This document shows, one piece after another, positions 8,746 to 15,945 of a stretch of 64,000 nucleotides of DNA. The position numbers and the translations under genes were made by a program. Below the pieces are notes generated by a model that was not told where the DNA came from, ran no database searches, and saw only the letters and a list, made by a program, of their open reading frames with translations. Every line of letters begins with the position of its first letter. The first letter of the stretch is position 1. The stretch is taken from contig NZ_JAKZGP010000005.1 in NCBI RefSeq assembly GCF_022549775.1, positions 62,001 to 126,000 of the forward strand, written 5' to 3'. Origin of the DNA: Belliella filtrata. GTDB lineage: Bacteria > Bacteroidota > Bacteroidia > Cytophagales > Cyclobacteriaceae.

Positions 8746-9121
8746 AAAAACGACACCGAATGATAAAATCAATTATGACTATCCACTTTCTTGCAATTAG
8801 CCAATTAATAGATTATTGGATTAGCAATTTGATATTCTACTGACGGGAATTGTTTTCTAATGTTGAGTATTCACAGCTAAATAAAGCCACTTCATATACT
8901 ACGTGCAACATTGCGAATACTCATAAAATCAATTGTTTTAATCCCTTTAGTCAATATGACCGCAACTCCAATAGATTTAAATTTGACTTAGGGTTGAAAA
9001 AGTATTCTAACAAAATCAAATCTAAAAATTTAAAGTGTGTAGTCGTAGTCAAATAGGAATCACACACTTAATTCTTTAGATTCATACGGACTTAATAAGC
9101 ATTCGGTTAATAGTCAATCAT
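8746..9121. other. Intergenic region left of the IS element
   Basis: About 375 AT-rich bases. A 68-codon open frame at 8850-9056 has no family resemblance and a composition like non-coding DNA, so it is not called. Nothing else is recognised. Confidence 0.5.
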
Positions 9122-9130
9122 ATAAACAAT
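9122..9130 (+). repeat. Target-site duplication, left copy
   Basis: ATAAACAAT, identical to 10582-10590 on the other side of the IS4-family element. An intact duplication shows the element arrived by simple transposition and has not since recombined. Confidence 0.85.
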
Positions 9131-9190
9131 TACTGGTGTCCGAGAAAATCTAGGGATAATTTTTCAGTTCTAGGAATAGTACAAATTTAA

Positions 9191-9216
9191 GGGTAGGGCT
9201 TTGAAAAGCCCCACCC
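9191..9216 (+). terminator. Hairpin inside the IS left end
   Basis: GGGTAGGGCTTT (9191-9202) and AAAGCCCCACCC (9205-9216) pair over 12 bases with one mismatch and a 2-base loop, about 40 bases before the transposase ATG. A stem here can stop readthrough transcription from outside or hide the ribosome site in such transcripts, a known protective device of IS4-group elements. The function is inferred. Confidence 0.55.
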
Positions 9217-9254
9217 TATGGTTATTGTTGTAATCACGACAAAACAACCTAACC

Positions 9255-10517
9255 ATGGGTAAAAATACAACCAATAACAGTTCCCTTCCAATTCTCGGAC
9301 AGCTTTTATCATTCATACCCAGAGAACTTGTCAAGCAGAGCGTCGAACAATTCCATTCCGACAAGTGGTACAAGAGGGTTAAAACCTGGGACCAGTTCGT
9401 TTTCATGCTTTACGGGGTATTGACTGGGAGCTCGACTTTGCGCGAGATCATCAAGAATTTCATGCTCATGGGCGACAAACTGGTTCATTGCGGCATTTTC
9501 AGTATACCTAAGCGCAGCAGTGTCTCCGATGCGAATTCCAGAAGGAGTGCCGATGTGTTCGGTCACCTTTACATGCTGCTTTACGGTCATTACAGGGATT
9601 TTTTGTCGGACAGCTATCTGTCGCTAAAAATCAACGGGGAGGTTGCCCCTAGCATGGTCGAGATATTCGATTCGACGGTGGTGACTCTTTTCAAGGAAGT
9701 GTTCAAGGCATGCGGGAGGCTTCCGCTGGACGGCAGGAAAAAAGGTGGGCTGAAGGCCTTCACCAAGATAACGCTTTCCGAAAGGGTACCGAACTTTATC
9801 TGCCTGAAGGCCGCTGTAACCAACGAAAAGGTTTTTCTTTCCATGTTTGACCTTGCCAAGGGCACCATCGCTGTATTTGACAAGGGTTTCCAGAAGTTCA
9901 GCCAATATACCGAATGGACCCAAAACGGTGTATTTTTCCTTACCATGATGAACAAAAACGCCAGATTCACAATCCTGGAGCAGAGGAAGCTGGAGGAAAC
10001 CTGCGAGTCGGGGGTACAGATGGATGCCGTCATCGAGTTGGAGTACCTGTGTGGCCAGAAGGGTACATGCAGGACCAGAGCCAGAATGGTCGCCTACATT
10101 GACCCCGCCAGCGGGAAAAGGATGGTTTTCCTAACCAACCTGATGGACCTAAAAGCAATGACAGTTTGCATGCTCTACAAGAACAGATGGACCATTGAGC
10201 CACTTTTTAGGCAGTTGAAGCAGAACTTCGAACTCACCTATTTCCTCTCAGACAGCGAGAACGGTATAAAGTCCCAAATATGGATAGCACTGATACTGAA
10301 CCTGATCTTTACTGTGATCCATAAAATGTCCAAGGAAGCAGAGGATTTTTCCACAATGGTCAAACTGGCGGCAAAACATACAGCAAGCTATGTAAACCTG
10401 TTGACATTCCTCAGGATGTCAACAACCCAGATCAGTAGGAAGCTTGACAATCTTGAAAATGTACAACTGGATCTGTTTGCTCAGAACAGAGGGGGTGGTT
10501 TTCTGAACTCAAGCTAA
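9255..10517 (+). CDS. IS4-family transposase
   Basis: A 420-residue DDE transposase. The N-terminal part (about 10-85; LLSFIPRELVKQSVEQFHSDKWYKRV..WDQFVFMLYG) resembles the DUF4372 domain that precedes the DDE core in a large group of Bacteroidota IS4 elements. Catalytic motifs are IFDSTVV (first Asp), AVFDKGFQ (second Asp) and the IS4 signature Y-x2-R-x3-E-x6-K in YKNRWTIEPLFRQLK (Tyr, Arg, Glu and Lys all present). The frame is intact, so the element may still be active. It is the only gene in the element. Confidence 0.95.
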   Translation: MGKNTTNNSSLPILGQLLSFIPRELVKQSVEQFHSDKWYKRVKTWDQFVFMLYGVLTGSSTLREIIKNFMLMGDKLVHCGIFSIPKRSSVSDANSRRSADVFGHLYMLLYGHYRDFLSDSYLSLKINGEVAPSMVEIFDSTVVTLFKEVFKACGRLPLDGRKKGGLKAFTKITLSERVPNFICLKAAVTNEKVFLSMFDLAKGTIAVFDKGFQKFSQYTEWTQNGVFFLTMMNKNARFTILEQRKLEETCESGVQMDAVIELEYLCGQKGTCRTRARMVAYIDPASGKRMVFLTNLMDLKAMTVCMLYKNRWTIEPLFRQLKQNFELTYFLSDSENGIKSQIWIALILNLIFTVIHKMSKEAEDFSTMVKLAAKHTASYVNLLTFLRMSTTQISRKLDNLENVQLDLFAQNRGGGFLNSS

Positions 10518-10581
10518 ACAGCCCAAATCAACCAAAAATCGCAGGTTTTAGTCTATCTTTAAAATTAGTCGGACGACAGTA

Positions 10582-10590
10582 ATAAACAAT
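10582..10590 (+). repeat. Target-site duplication, right copy
   Basis: ATAAACAAT, identical to 9122-9130. Confidence 0.85.
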
Positions 10591-10610
10591 TTTGTTTTCC
10601 AGTTCTCAGG

Positions 10611-10832
10611 TTACAACATATTTGAATAAGTGAATGTAAAAGGTCTAAGCCAATTAAATGCTTTGACCATCTTCCTTTGAACAGCTTGAACTTGTTCAGA
10701 CCTCACCTGTGCAATGGGTCGGGTAGTTAACAAGATATAGGTTTTAACCTTAAACGTTTTATTTTCCCAATGTATTGTATCCGCCTTTGCATCTATGGAT
10801 TTAGCAATATTGGTAGATTTTGTATATTTATT
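10611..10832 (-). pseudogene. Open frame without a start codon, possible gene remnant
   Basis: A 73-codon minus-strand frame immediately right of the IS. It has no ATG near its 5' end. Its translation looks protein-like: IDAKADTIHWENKTFKVKTY, then TTRPIAQVRSEQVQAVQRKM and ending in FTFTYSNML. It ends about 20 bases from the target duplication. It was not matched to a family from memory. It may be the tail of a gene lost during rearrangement, or chance. Confidence 0.25.
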
Positions 10833-10898
10833 TTAGTTTTATTGTGGAAATTGAGTTTTGAATTTCGCTATTGATTGTAAAATTAGTTTACTATAAAA

Positions 10899-10943
10899 TC
10901 AATAAGTCAAACCTTTTTTAAATAGAGGTCTTTGACTTATTGA
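10899..10943. terminator. 13-bp-stem hairpin after the HipS-like gene
   Basis: TCAATAAGTCAAA (10899-10911) and TTTGACTTATTGA (10931-10943) form a perfect 13-bp stem around a 19-base loop that can add an inner CCT/AGG pairing. It lies 29 bases past the stop of the minus-strand kinase/HipS-like pair, where a terminator for that operon is expected. Confidence 0.6.
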
Positions 10944-10971
10944 AATTTCTGAGTGTTATGTTAAAAAAATA

Positions 10972-11394
10972 TCATGAAACTACGTCTAATTCATATGGAT
11001 TAGAAATGGAACGTTTACCGAATCGCTTTAGAAGCTTTACCTGGTTGTTGTCTTCTATATTTTCTTTTATAAGAATTTCCCTAACCATTGGTTGTTTTAA
11101 TCCAGGAATTCTAATTTTAAAAAATGGCCATAGTTCTTGGCTTAGATAAACTTTATTTACATCAGGAAATCCAATTATTAGATTTAAGTTATTACTAGTG
11201 GTCTTAAATTCTTCAGAGTATTGGAAACTCCATTTATCATTTTTAAATGTTAACTCTCCTACTTTAAAATCATCCAAGTGAAGATAAAACTTTGCAGACT
11301 CACCTCCCCAATTAAGTTTTGCTTCGGAATAGTCTTTAAGGTGAATATCATCACCTTTCGTAATCCATTTTTTTATTTTATTCCAGTAGGTCAT
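10972..11394 (-). CDS. HipA N-terminal-domain (HipS-like) protein
   Basis: A 140-residue protein resembling the N-terminal subdomain of HipA (Couple_hipA, PF13657). VGELTFKNDKWSFQYSEEF corresponds to the opening beta strands, LWPFFKIRIPGLKQPMVREIL to the conserved LxPFFxxLLPE helix, and NQVKLLKRFGKRSISNPYEL to the following helix. In the three-part HipBST system of E. coli this domain is a separate protein, HipS, that neutralises the HipT kinase. Here it starts 4 bases after the kinase stop, so the order is kinase then HipS-like, with no HTH gene adjoining. An antitoxin role is inferred from that parallel and not proved by the sequence. Confidence 0.7.
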   Translation of the reverse strand: MTYWNKIKKWITKGDDIHLKDYSEAKLNWGGESAKFYLHLDDFKVGELTFKNDKWSFQYSEEFKTTSNNLNLIIGFPDVNKVYLSQELWPFFKIRIPGLKQPMVREILIKENIEDNNQVKLLKRFGKRSISNPYELDVVS

Positions 11395-11398
11395 ATTA

Positions 11399-12406
11399 CT
11401 AAGCGTTTCTTATCAACTTAAATCTTTCACTTAGAACAATTTTTATCAATTCAATTCTAGGTTTTGAGAAAAAAATAAAAATTTCTTTCTCAAGCATTTT
11501 TATAACGTCCTTTTCTTTGGTTTCGTTTGACAAATGTTTAACTATTTTCTTAAAGTCATCACTATCTCTTTTTACAAATTCAATAAGTTCAATGTGATTT
11601 GCTTTTTTATTATCTTCTATACTAACTCTTGGCTTTGATAATTTTATGTAATTTATTACTTTTCTACCATTAGTTGAAGAATAATTTTCTAAATTCATTT
11701 TAATATTATCTTCATCAAAATTCCATAATAATCCTCTAGCAGAATCATACAAGGGTGCAAAAATAACTCTTTTATTTGTATTTCTAGCATTTTGTATCAC
11801 TCCCCAATTATAGAAATGTCTATCATTATTTCCTACTAATGCATCAAAAACCAACATACTTACAAAATCTCTTAAAATAGATTCAAAATCTTGCGGAAAA
11901 ACATTCCTGATAGCATTCTTAATAAATTCAAAAGTAAATACTTTTCTTGCTTCACCTTTATTATTGGCAATTCTTTGTCCTTCTTCATAATCACCCAAAT
12001 ATTCACTACAAATTTCTGCTCCATGGACTAACTTCTCTTCATTAGGGTTCAAAAAGTATTTACTTAAAAATCTAATCTGCCCATTAGCTTTAACTAACTT
12101 AACTTCATTCATATTTAAACCAAGTACTTCGCCAATTTTATTAATCATATATTCAATGATTGACTCGTGTGGATACCATTTTTCAGCTGTTTTTGCTATG
12201 TAAGAGTTCCAGGTTTTGGTATTGCCTCTCTTCACTTTCCCATCTTCTAAATATTCATAAACTTTTATGAATTGCTTAGGAGCATCACCGTCTAAAGGAA
12301 AATCCAAAACGATATAGTCTTTTGACTTTAAGGTTTTGATTTTTGACTCATTAAGTATTTCACCTGAGTTGTTATGGTAGCGCTCTCTCCTTAACATAGA
12401 TTTCAT
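11399..12406 (-). CDS. HipA/CtkA-like serine/threonine kinase (HipT-like toxin candidate)
   Basis: A 335-residue protein with the catalytic core of the HipA kinase family but without its N-terminal domain. The catalytic loop is GNNDRHFYNWG (Asp195, Asn200), the metal-binding motif is PLYDSARG (Asp221), a candidate ATP-binding lysine is Lys49 in FIKVY, and Glu/helix-C is ESIIEYMINKIGEVLGL (about 81-97). Length and layout match stand-alone kinases such as H. pylori CtkA or HipT. Family members phosphorylate translation factors such as aminoacyl-tRNA synthetases; the target here is unknown. The adjoining HipS-like gene and the accessory context favour a toxin-antitoxin or defence role. Confidence 0.75.
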   Translation of the reverse strand: MKSMLRRERYHNNSGEILNESKIKTLKSKDYIVLDFPLDGDAPKQFIKVYEYLEDGKVKRGNTKTWNSYIAKTAEKWYPHESIIEYMINKIGEVLGLNMNEVKLVKANGQIRFLSKYFLNPNEEKLVHGAEICSEYLGDYEEGQRIANNKGEARKVFTFEFIKNAIRNVFPQDFESILRDFVSMLVFDALVGNNDRHFYNWGVIQNARNTNKRVIFAPLYDSARGLLWNFDEDNIKMNLENYSSTNGRKVINYIKLSKPRVSIEDNKKANHIELIEFVKRDSDDFKKIVKHLSNETKEKDVIKMLEKEIFIFFSKPRIELIKIVLSERFKLIRNA

Positions 12407-12770
12407 AAGTAGAATTTTATAGCAAAAGCTTTATTTTATTAATGTTAGTTTTTAAATATTCCTTCAAGAAACACACATCAATAAAACTAAATAAGTCTCT
12501 TATTATCAATAACTTAATAACAATTAATAAAATTACAATCAAAAGTAGGTATTTTGAGCTAATTAAAAGATTGATTTTATCTTTACTGTGTTTTTTGAAA
12601 TAGTATTTTTTTGATCAGGAAGTGATTTATAATCTCTTGACAGGTTGCCGTAATACCATATGAGATTGAATTTGATCATACTTATATTCAAACCTGCCCA
12701 ATCGGTTGACTCGAAAGCAAAACATGGACTACCACAGGTATTTTTATCGCTTCCTGATCTAATAGCAATC
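12407..12770. other. Region upstream of the kinase gene; short inverted repeat
   Basis: About 360 AT-rich bases that should contain the kinase promoter. No HTH (hipB-like) gene is present. GATCAGGAAGTGAT (12613-12626) and ATCGCTTCCTGATC (12746-12759) form an imperfect inverted repeat (13 of 14) 119 bases apart. This may be the ends of a small decayed mobile element or chance. A 78-codon plus-strand frame over this area has no protein character. Confidence 0.4.
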
Positions 12771-12941
12771 CTAAACTCCTTGATTTTTAAAATTGGTCAC
12801 ATGTTGCTCCATCTGCATAATCCTTTGGTATCTCTCAGGATCAATTTGTTGAATGGATTGAAGGTATATTTCCGAGCCACAGGCTCCCTGTGCTAGTATG
12901 TCGTTATTTAGCCAGATCGTTATAAATAAATAGAAATAAAA
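12771..12941 (-). pseudogene. Remnant of the N-terminus of a secreted protein
   Basis: A 56-codon minus-strand frame without ATG whose translation looks like a decayed signal peptide (FYFYLFITIWLNNDILAQG) followed by ACGSEIYLQSIQQIDPERYQ and a short helical stretch ending at a stop. The CGxE...DPER...F pattern after a signal peptide is common at the start of secreted metalloproteases and other cell-surface proteins of Cytophagales. The rest of the gene is missing. Assignment to a family is tentative. Confidence 0.35.
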
Positions 12942-12952
12942 TTATTCTAATA

Positions 12953-13279
12953 TTAATACTCAGTTATTGCCTCGATAGAAGTGATTTCGAATTTACATTC
13001 GAAACCGCCACGGTTAAAATAAGGTGGAATCAAAAGACTACAACAACTCTTTTTATTATCATTGATAATTACAATTGAATCAGGACTACAGGAAAAATTC
13101 CAGTTACATGGAACCAAAATAAAATAATTGCTCGCAACAAATGATTCCTTTTCAAAATCTTCTGGGTTAGTAGTAAGAATCAATCCAAAATTTTTATGCT
13201 CAATTATCCTTGCTTCAAGGATATAAACCCATATACGATTACTATTTACAGTCAACCAAAAATATTTCGCTGAAGGCAT
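12953..13279 (-). CDS. Hypothetical protein
   Basis: A 108-residue frame with five cysteines and a balanced composition (FGLILTTNPEDFEKESF, YFILVPCNWNF, SIEAITEY). No family is recognised and there is no signal peptide. It overlaps a 64-codon plus-strand frame that looks less protein-like. It sits between gene remnants, so it could be a leftover segment of a larger gene rather than a functional gene. Confidence 0.3.
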   Translation of the reverse strand: MPSAKYFWLTVNSNRIWVYILEARIIEHKNFGLILTTNPEDFEKESFVASNYFILVPCNWNFSCSPDSIVIINDNKKSCCSLLIPPYFNRGGFECKFEITSIEAITEY

Positions 13280-13402
13280 ATATTAACTACATATCGCATC
13301 AGTATATTTCCTTAAATTATTATGCAGCACTATTACAGCTTCAATTATTACACTTTGAATCTCAAGTCCCCATTAACAAAGAAATTCATGAATTTCGAAC
13401 TT

Positions 13403-13430
13403 AAAAAATACCCTGATCACGGTATTTTTT
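13403..13430 (+). terminator. Terminator-like hairpin before cas6
   Basis: AAAAAATACC (13403-13412) and GGTATTTTTT (13421-13430) form a 10-bp stem around an 8-base loop, ending in six T. The A-rich/T-rich form works on either strand. No convincing plus-strand gene ends here, so it may be left over from a lost gene; it separates cas6 from the sequence to its left. Confidence 0.5.
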
Positions 13431-13478
13431 GAGAGTTTTATTCCACGTAACTTTGTCATTTCTCCCAAAGTCCTGATT

Positions 13479-14261
13479 ATGCAATTGCTGGTTAAACTTA
13501 GACGTATAAGTAATGCTAATAGGCTGGCTGTCAATTATCAATATCAATTATCGGCCTGCCTTGAGAGTATTTTTGAACAAGCTGATTTTGAGAAAATTCA
13601 AGACTTCGTTGATGGACTAAAATTAAACACAAACCATATACCCTTTACTTTTTCTCAGTTTAGTTTTGACCAGTTAGAAGCATGTAGTGATCAAGAATAC
13701 ATACATCATACAGGGGAATTAGCTACACTTGACGTAAGGATATTGGTAGGAACTAATGTAAGTGATTATTTGAGTGAACTTTTGTTAGGGCAGAGGTTGA
13801 GCTTTACTTTTGGAAAGGAGACTGTGGAGTATTGTGTCAACAAGGTTGAAACAATCAAGCCTCCAAGTTTTAAAGGGGAAATGACTTATAGTGCAATTAC
13901 ACCTTTGTTTCTCACAAATCAATTTGGAGGATCGGGAGACCAACAAGTAATTTCACCTATGGATGAAAGGTATTCTGAAGTTTTTAAGACTAATTTATTA
14001 AAGAGGTTTTCTAGGCTTTTTCCAGAATTGAGAGGATTAAAGGATGTATCTAATTGCTGCCCAGAGATTGAGTTTAAGCCCGTTTCTCACATTGAGGAAA
14101 AGGAGCTTGTGTTCAATTTGTTTGATTTGGAATTAATAGAACTCAAAGGGTTTCAATTTGACTTTAAACTCAAGGCTTCTCCAATTCTTCAGGAGTTTGG
14201 ATATTATGCGGGTTTTGGTGCACAAAGTTCCTTAGGCTTTGGATGTGTTGAAGTAAAATAA
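13479..14261 (+). CDS. cas6: CRISPR-associated endoribonuclease Cas6 (orphan)
   Basis: A 260-residue RAMP protein with two ferredoxin-like folds. The N-terminus has the Cas6 pattern LAVNYQYQLSACLES (residues 16-30) and PFTFSQFSF (about 55-63). The C-terminal glycine-rich loop is GYYAGFGAQSSLGFGCVEVK. Cas6 cuts CRISPR precursor RNA within repeats. The segment where many homologues carry the general-acid histidine (LHxxG) reads FVDGL (about 43-47), so a His at that site is missing; His53 lies nearby. There is no repeat array and no other cas gene in the window. It might act on an array elsewhere or be a relic. Confidence 0.85.
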   Translation: MQLLVKLRRISNANRLAVNYQYQLSACLESIFEQADFEKIQDFVDGLKLNTNHIPFTFSQFSFDQLEACSDQEYIHHTGELATLDVRILVGTNVSDYLSELLLGQRLSFTFGKETVEYCVNKVETIKPPSFKGEMTYSAITPLFLTNQFGGSGDQQVISPMDERYSEVFKTNLLKRFSRLFPELRGLKDVSNCCPEIEFKPVSHIEEKELVFNLFDLELIELKGFQFDFKLKASPILQEFGYYAGFGAQSSLGFGCVEVK

Positions 14262-14346
14262 ATTTCAAAAATCATTTTTTTTATAGACCCCAGGAATTAG
14301 CTTTAAATTGCTAATATTAAAATGACTTTAGAATTTTTCTGAAAAC

Positions 14347-14983
14347 ATGAATGCATCCAACACTTTAAAAATACAACTTGAGCACTTACCTTTTTAATAT
14401 TTCTGTTTTTCAAACGGGTAGAAGCTTTATCAGAAACCTAACTATTCAGAATAATTCAAAGGAAAGATCAGGTGAATTAATGATAAAAATCTTCGCAGAT
14501 TCTCCTTTTATTGATCCATTTGAATTTTCTCTGGCTTACTTACCTGCCAATGGTAATGTCAAAATTCCAACAAAGGCACTCAAAATCAATCGTAGCTATT
14601 TACAGTCAGTTTCAGGAAGTGAGCAAGTATCCGTCACTGTAGAAATCTTGGAAGGTGAAAACGTAGCTAATCAAGAGCGTTTTCAAATTGATATTCAACC
14701 CTTAGAACACTTCGGAGGATTTGAGGTAATGCCAGAGTTGATTGCATCTTATATTACCCCAAACCATCCCTATGTATATCACAACAAACGAAAAGCAGTC
14801 GAAATCTTGGAAGGGAAAGGGCCTCCTGCATTTATTTTGCACTTTCAAATTCAAAATTTAAATCTCCTAAGTACATCACAAATCCGATATACTTCTTCAT
14901 CACTTAACCAAGGATTGAGTGGTAAAGACAATATTTCTTTGGACATTTTTAGGCTCTTCGGAAATTCCTTAGGATCCTTATAA
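14347..14983 (+). pseudogene. Frameshifted, 3'-truncated N-terminus of a DUF4011/giant helicase-type gene
   Basis: The ATG at 14347 opens MNASNTLKIQLEHLPF and stops at 14395; the adjacent frame continues as NISVFQTGRSFIRNL and stays open to 14983. The joined product has the character of the N-terminal region of very large DUF4011-helicase proteins: DPFEFSLAYLPANG, ALKINRSYL, QPLEHFGGFEVMPELIASY then ITPNHPYV and RKAVEILEGKG. Resemblance ends near 14835, and the remaining codons run antisense through the aminotransferase tail. So one frameshift lies in the T-run at about 14391-14396 and a truncation breakpoint at about 14830-14850. Related full proteins (Hhe-type) have been linked to phage defence. 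Identification is by remembered motif, not alignment. Confidence 0.55.
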
Positions 14984-15945
14984 GGTGACATTAATGGAAT
15001 CGGCAATGGATAGTGAATAGCAGTTTCGATTTCATTTTCTTTCAAAAATTGCTTTAATTGATCTCTAAATGTGGTGCTTATCACAAACAAATGCACATTG
15101 TGTGAAGGAGATTCCAAACCTAATGGAAGCTTTAACCAATCCAAGGCTTTTAATTGATCTAGGTAAATTTGGGCTATAAATTTTCGGCGATCTTGCCAAG
15201 CACCAAAGTAGGGTAGAAGTACATTCAAAAAGCCAGCTTGAAGGGTATCAATCCTAGAGTTTCTCCCTATGATGATGTGTTTATCTCTTTGAATCTGACC
15301 ATGGTTTCGTAGCATTTTCAACTTTTCAGCAATCGACTTATCTTTACAAACTAACGCACCTGCCTCACCCAATGCGCCTAAATTTTTGCTGGGATAAAAA
15401 CTAAAGCAACCCATATCCCCATACATACCTGCACTGATCTTATTTTGGAATGCTCCAAATGCTTGCGCCGCATCTTCTATTACTTTACAATTTCGCTTTC
15501 TAGCCCAAGCCATCAAAGTTTCCATGTCGACCATTTTCCCATACAGGTGCACAGGTATGATCGCTTTAGTCTTTGATGTGACTACTTGATCTAAAAGATT
15601 CAAATCTAATAAACCATTATCATCCGTATCGATAAAAATAGGTTTTGCACCCACCAATAGTACAACTTCTGCTGTTGATACCCATGACATGGCAGGGACG
15701 ATCACATCATCTCCAATTCCAATTTCCAAAGCTCTTAATGCCATTTCTAAGGCATCTGTACCATTGGCACAACTTACCACATGAGGTGAATCTAGATATT
15801 CCCCAAGTTGCTTTTCTAATAGAAGCACTTCGTCTGATCCTGAAAAAATTCCCTTGTCTAAAATTTGATCAAATTTAGACCTTAGGTCTTCTTTTACCGG
15901 CTCTGGAAATCTGGCCAAGTTAAGAAATGGGATCTTTGATATCAT
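14851..15945 (-). CDS. DegT/DnrJ/EryC1/StrS-family aminotransferase
   Basis: A 364-residue PLP enzyme of fold type I that usually aminates nucleotide-linked keto-sugars. The Schiff-base lysine is Lys187 in FYPSKNLGALGEAGA, with Asp158 in VIEDAAQAFGA and SCANGTDAL (about 58-66) binding the cofactor phosphate. The C-terminus (LPLNPWLSDEEVYRICDVLR) is complete, so the neighbouring truncation did not damage it. Its start overlaps the glycosyltransferase stop by 26 bases, indicating coupled translation. Together they suggest a step in surface polysaccharide or glycolipid synthesis; the sugar is not evident. Confidence 0.92.
   Translation of the reverse strand: MISKIPFLNLARFPEPVKEDLRSKFDQILDKGIFSGSDEVLLLEKQLGEYLDSPHVVSCANGTDALEMALRALEIGIGDDVIVPAMSWVSTAEVVLLVGAKPIFIDTDDNGLLDLNLLDQVVTSKTKAIIPVHLYGKMVDMETLMAWARKRNCKVIEDAAQAFGAFQNKISAGMYGDMGCFSFYPSKNLGALGEAGALVCKDKSIAEKLKMLRNHGQIQRDKHIIIGRNSRIDTLQAGFLNVLLPYFGAWQDRRKFIAQIYLDQLKALDWLKLPLGLESPSHNVHLFVISTTFRDQLKQFLKENEIETAIHYPLPIPLMSPYKDPKEFPKSLKMSKEILSLPLNPWLSDEEVYRICDVLRRFKF

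Larger units (their letters stand above)
9131..10581 (+). mobile_element. Complete IS4-family insertion sequence
   Basis: A 1451-bp element with one transposase gene. The ends are imperfect inverted repeats: left TACTGGTGTCCGAGAAAAT, right (reverse complement) TACTGTCGTCCGACTAATT, 14 of 19 identical. Both sides carry the direct repeat ATAAACAAT (9122-9130 and 10582-10590), a 9-bp target duplication; one further T could make it 10. The coding region is visibly more GC-rich than its neighbours, which supports recent acquisition. A hairpin lies between the left end and the transposase start. Confidence 0.93.

Noticed and set aside
8850-9056. 68-codon plus-strand frame left of the IS
   Set aside because: No family resemblance, unlikely composition (rich in Asn, Lys, Ser and Tyr), and no supporting context.
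9191-9216. Reading the hairpin as an attC-like integron site
   Set aside because: It is inside the IS between its left end and transposase, has no integron core site, and is better explained as a protective stem.
12613-12759. Inverted repeat as a MITE
   Set aside because: The arms are only 14 bases, no target duplication is visible around them, and there is no second copy in the window; noted only as a repeat.
12660-12896. 78-codon plus-strand frame
   Set aside because: It runs antisense to the secreted-protein remnant and has no protein character of its own.
13210-13404. 64-codon plus-strand frame ending at the hairpin before cas6
   Set aside because: Overlaps the better minus-strand frame 12953-13279 and has no recognisable motif, although its stop adjoins the hairpin; kept only as a terminator note.
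13280-14378. CRISPR repeats around cas6
   Set aside because: Both flanks were read for direct repeats of 24-37 bases with regular spacing; none was found. The hairpin at 13403-13430 occurs only once.
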